The position numbers were made by a program, and so were the translations under genes. From an uncultured Gammaproteobacteria bacterium (lineage in GTDB: Bacteria; Pseudomonadota; Gammaproteobacteria; GCA-001735895), in NCBI GenBank assembly GCA_937980285.1, contig CALJQI010000330.1, forward strand, positions 1 through 6,468: a stretch of 6,468 bases of DNA, read 5' to 3'. Of the stretch, positions 4,889 through 6,468 are shown piece after piece. A model generated the notes under the pieces. The model was not told where the DNA came from and did not search any database. It worked only from the letters and a program-made list of their open reading frames with translations. Position 1 is the stretch's first letter. Each line of letters opens with the position of its first letter.

Positions 4889-5384
4889 CCTGCCGCCAGT
4901 CGAGTTGCGCTGCCTGCTGCGGATTTTCGCTTTCGCCTGGTGGGCGAGTCTGCTCGCTGTTGCGCTTCCGGCGCAGGCGAATGACGATCTCGAGCAGTTG
5001 CTGGCGCAACCCGAAGCGCCCGACGGCGTGGTATTCGAAATCGTCGAATCCGACGACGACGCGCTGCAGGAATTGCTGCCGCGGGTACGCCAGGCGATCG
5101 AACAAATCCGCGCCAGGTTTCCGCAAACCGAGTTTGCGGTGGTATCGCACGGCCGCGAAGAGTTTGCGCTGCAGACAGAATACCAGGCCGAATATTCGCA
5201 GATCCACCAGCAGGTGCAATCGCTGGTCAGCGAAGACGTGCCGGTGCATGTTTGCGAAACCCATGCCGGCTGGTACGGCGTCACCGCGGAAGACTTCCCC
5301 GAATATGTCAACGTCTCGCCAACCGGCCCCGGGCAGATCCGCCTTTACCAAGAGCTAGGATACGAATTGATCGTCGTGGAATAG
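4839..5384 (+). CDS. Exported DsrE-like sulfur carrier protein
   Basis: 181 aa if started at the ATG at 4839, which has a very good SD (GGAGG, 4828-4832, six bases away) and overlaps the thioredoxin gene by 50 bases. That start leaves about 25 residues before a hydrophobic segment (IFAFAWWASLLAVALPAQA, cleavage near residue 47). A TTG at 4905, after the thioredoxin stop, would give a standard short signal peptide but has a poor SD. The mature part (about 134 aa) matches DsrE/DsrF-like folds: VVFEIVES strand, a long helix (LLPRVRQAIEQI), strand TEFAVVSHG, a helix, then V-P-V-H-V-C139-E-T-H, the position of the conserved sulfur-binding cysteine, followed by GWYGVTAEDFPEYVNVSPTG and a final strand ELIVVE. 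C139 is the only cysteine in the mature part. DsrE-type proteins carry sulfur as a persulfide; export is unusual for the cytoplasmic Dsr members but seen in related families. Confidence 0.78.
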   Translation: MADLLTIVSMRHAQGSSLPPVELRCLLRIFAFAWWASLLAVALPAQANDDLEQLLAQPEAPDGVVFEIVESDDDALQELLPRVRQAIEQIRARFPQTEFAVVSHGREEFALQTEYQAEYSQIHQQVQSLVSEDVPVHVCETHAGWYGVTAEDFPEYVNVSPTGPGQIRLYQELGYELIVVE

Positions 5385-5401
5385 TTAACGGAATACCAAC
5401 A

Positions 5402-5641
5402 ATGCCATATTACCTTTACAAAATAAGCACCCGCGACGAGCTGGAGCTGGTTAAAAACCTCGAACTGCTCGAAGTTTACGACGTCTTTCGCGACGCCAAA
5501 ACCGCGGCCAAGCAACTACGTTCGCAGGCCACGGATGATGGCTTCGCTTACAAGGTCATGTTTGCCGAAAACCAGCTGTCCGCCGAAGAGCAGCTGATGG
5601 AAAAACGAGAGCAACCGGTGCTGATGGAACATGAGCGCTAG
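5402..5641 (+). CDS. Conserved-looking 79-aa cytoplasmic protein of unknown function
   Basis: The ATG at 5402 is chosen because it lies 17 bases after the DsrE-like stop and begins a well-formed protein; an upstream in-frame ATG at 5252 would add 50 Arg-rich residues that are merely the shadow of the DsrE-like gene. The 79 aa have no signal peptide, no membrane segment and no cysteine. They start M-P-Y-Y-L-Y-K-I, followed by helices rich in Leu, Lys and Glu (DELELVKNLELLEVYDVF, then DAKTAAKQLRSQ), a strand YKVMFAEN, and a charged helix with A-E-E-Q-L-M-E-K-R-E-Q-P. I recall similar small hypothetical proteins in other gammaproteobacteria but know no function. It is the only non-exported protein in this array. 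Its end overlaps the next gene by 11 bases, so translation is likely coupled. Confidence 0.75.
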   Translation: MPYYLYKISTRDELELVKNLELLEVYDVFRDAKTAAKQLRSQATDDGFAYKVMFAENQLSAEEQLMEKREQPVLMEHER

Positions 5642-6416
5642 TCGACTGCCGCGGGCTTTTTTGCCGCTTCTGCTATGGCTGGCGGCAAATGCCACGGCCG
5701 CGGAGCCCGACTACGCTCGCGAAGCCCGCCTGGCCGACGAAATTATCGACGTCATTCTCGACGGCGATCCCGAATGGCTTTCCGCCAACGAGCGTGAATT
5801 TCTCGGTATTTACACCGAGGCCGACGATACACAGGCGGCAGTTATTATCCTTCATGGCCGCGGATTTCATCCCGACTGGGCGGATACGGTAAATCCCCTG
5901 CGAGTCGGCCTGGTCGAACACGGTTACGCGACGCTTTCCCTGCAAATGCCGGTGCTGGCAAAGGATGCCAAGTATTTCGATTACGTCCCGGTTTTCCGTC
6001 ACGCGCATGCCCGCATCGACGCGGGCATCAGTTTTCTGCGCGAGCAGGGCTATGGCAAGGTCGTTTTACTGGCACACAGCTGCGGCGCGCACATGGCGCT
6101 GGACTGGATATGGGCGAACGGCGACGGCAGTATCGATGCCTTCGTCGGCCTCGGAATGGGCGCTACCGATTACAGGCAACCGATGCATCAACCTTTTCCG
6201 CTAGAGCGCATGCAGGTGCCGATCCTGGACCTGTACGGGGCCAACGAGTATCCAGCCGTCTTGCGCATGGCTCCGGGGCGCAAGGTGATGATCGAAAAGG
6301 CGGGTAATCCGGGGTCACGCCAGTTGCAGTTGCCCGGTGCCAATCACTATTTCACCGACCACGGTGAGCCACTGGTCGCCGCCGTCGCCGATTGGCTCGG
6401 ACAACTGGACCAATAA
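5631..6416 (+). CDS. Exported alpha/beta hydrolase, DUF3530-like
   Basis: 261 aa. Residues 1-24 are a signal peptide (cleavage near ATA-A). The core reads as an alpha/beta hydrolase: strand AVIILHGRGFHPDW (oxyanion region, residues 70-83), a paired helix/strand PLRVGLVEHGYATLSLQMPVL, then the nucleophile elbow in V-V-L-L-A-H-S150-C-G-A-H. This is a variant of G-x-S-x-G with Ala in the first position. A strand with D210 (PILDLYGANEYP) and H239 in G-A-N-H-Y-F supply candidates for the acid and His of the triad. The plan resembles DUF3530 proteins, exported hydrolase-like proteins without a known substrate. The ATG overlaps the previous gene by 11 bases and has only a weak SD (TGGA), in keeping with translational coupling. 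What a hydrolase does in a sulfur gene set is unclear; envelope ester or thioester hydrolysis is possible. Confidence 0.8.
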   Translation: MSASRLPRAFLPLLLWLAANATAAEPDYAREARLADEIIDVILDGDPEWLSANEREFLGIYTEADDTQAAVIILHGRGFHPDWADTVNPLRVGLVEHGYATLSLQMPVLAKDAKYFDYVPVFRHAHARIDAGISFLREQGYGKVVLLAHSCGAHMALDWIWANGDGSIDAFVGLGMGATDYRQPMHQPFPLERMQVPILDLYGANEYPAVLRMAPGRKVMIEKAGNPGSRQLQLPGANHYFTDHGEPLVAAVADWLGQLDQ

Positions 6417-6421
6417 AAAGC

Positions 6422-6468
6422 ATGCGCCTGCCGCGTCGCTGGATCGGCGGTCTGCTTTGCCTGATCCT
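6422..6468 (+). CDS. Start of an exported protein, 3' end outside window
   Basis: An ATG at 6422, five bases after the hydrolase stop, opens a frame that runs to the end of the window. Its 15 complete codons read M-R-L-P-R-R-W-I-G-G-L-L-C-L-I, a positively charged start followed by a hydrophobic stretch, as in a signal peptide or lipoprotein signal. No SD is clear, and the close spacing suggests it belongs to the same operon. Too little is visible to name it. Confidence 0.5.
   Translation, partial: MRLPRRWIGGLLCLI

Noticed and set aside
4355..5311. Minus-strand open frame of 318 codons opposite the thioredoxin and DsrE-like genes
   Set aside because: Its Ser/Cys/His-rich composition and lack of any domain mark it as a shadow of two well-supported plus-strand genes.

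Overview
The window looks like a chromosomal segment of a sulfur-oxidising proteobacterium, most likely a gammaproteobacterium. This rests on gene content, not on any marker gene. Nearly every gene encodes an exported protein (signal peptide or lipobox), and several belong to families tied to periplasmic sulfur chemistry: a SoxK-like SoxXA-binding protein, two SoxW-like thioredoxins (one with tandem domains), a periplasmic rhodanese and an exported DsrE-like protein. The DNA is moderately GC-rich with dense, mostly SD-led genes. I see no rRNA, tRNA, insertion sequence, phage gene or CRISPR array.

Layout. (1) 1-1587, plus strand: the C-terminal part of a DUF302 protein, a secreted methionine-rich repeat protein with one CxxCH haem c motif, and a small lipoprotein, probably one operon. 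(2) A strong hairpin at 1599-1628 separates these from a convergent minus-strand pair. (3) 1642-3053, minus strand: a tandem-thioredoxin gene followed by the soxK-like gene, 23 bases apart, with a candidate promoter just upstream at 3095-3121. (4) 3054-3450: a divergent intergenic region of about 400 bases with three clear palindromes and no convincing gene. (5) 3451-6468, plus strand: a tight array of a 66-aa secreted acidic peptide, rhodanese, SoxW-like thioredoxin, DsrE-like protein, a 79-aa conserved-looking cytoplasmic protein, an exported alpha/beta hydrolase, and the first codons of another exported protein that runs off the window.

Reading of the whole. The genes fit an accessory module for handling sulfane sulfur or persulfides in the periplasm. 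The rhodanese and DsrE-like protein would carry or transfer sulfur on single cysteines, the thioredoxins would reduce the resulting persulfides or disulfides, and the SoxK-like protein would link to the SoxXA step of thiosulfate oxidation. This joint role is inference; none of the core sox or dsr enzymes is in the window. The least expected item is the methionine-rich (63 of 264 residues) secreted protein with a single haem c site.
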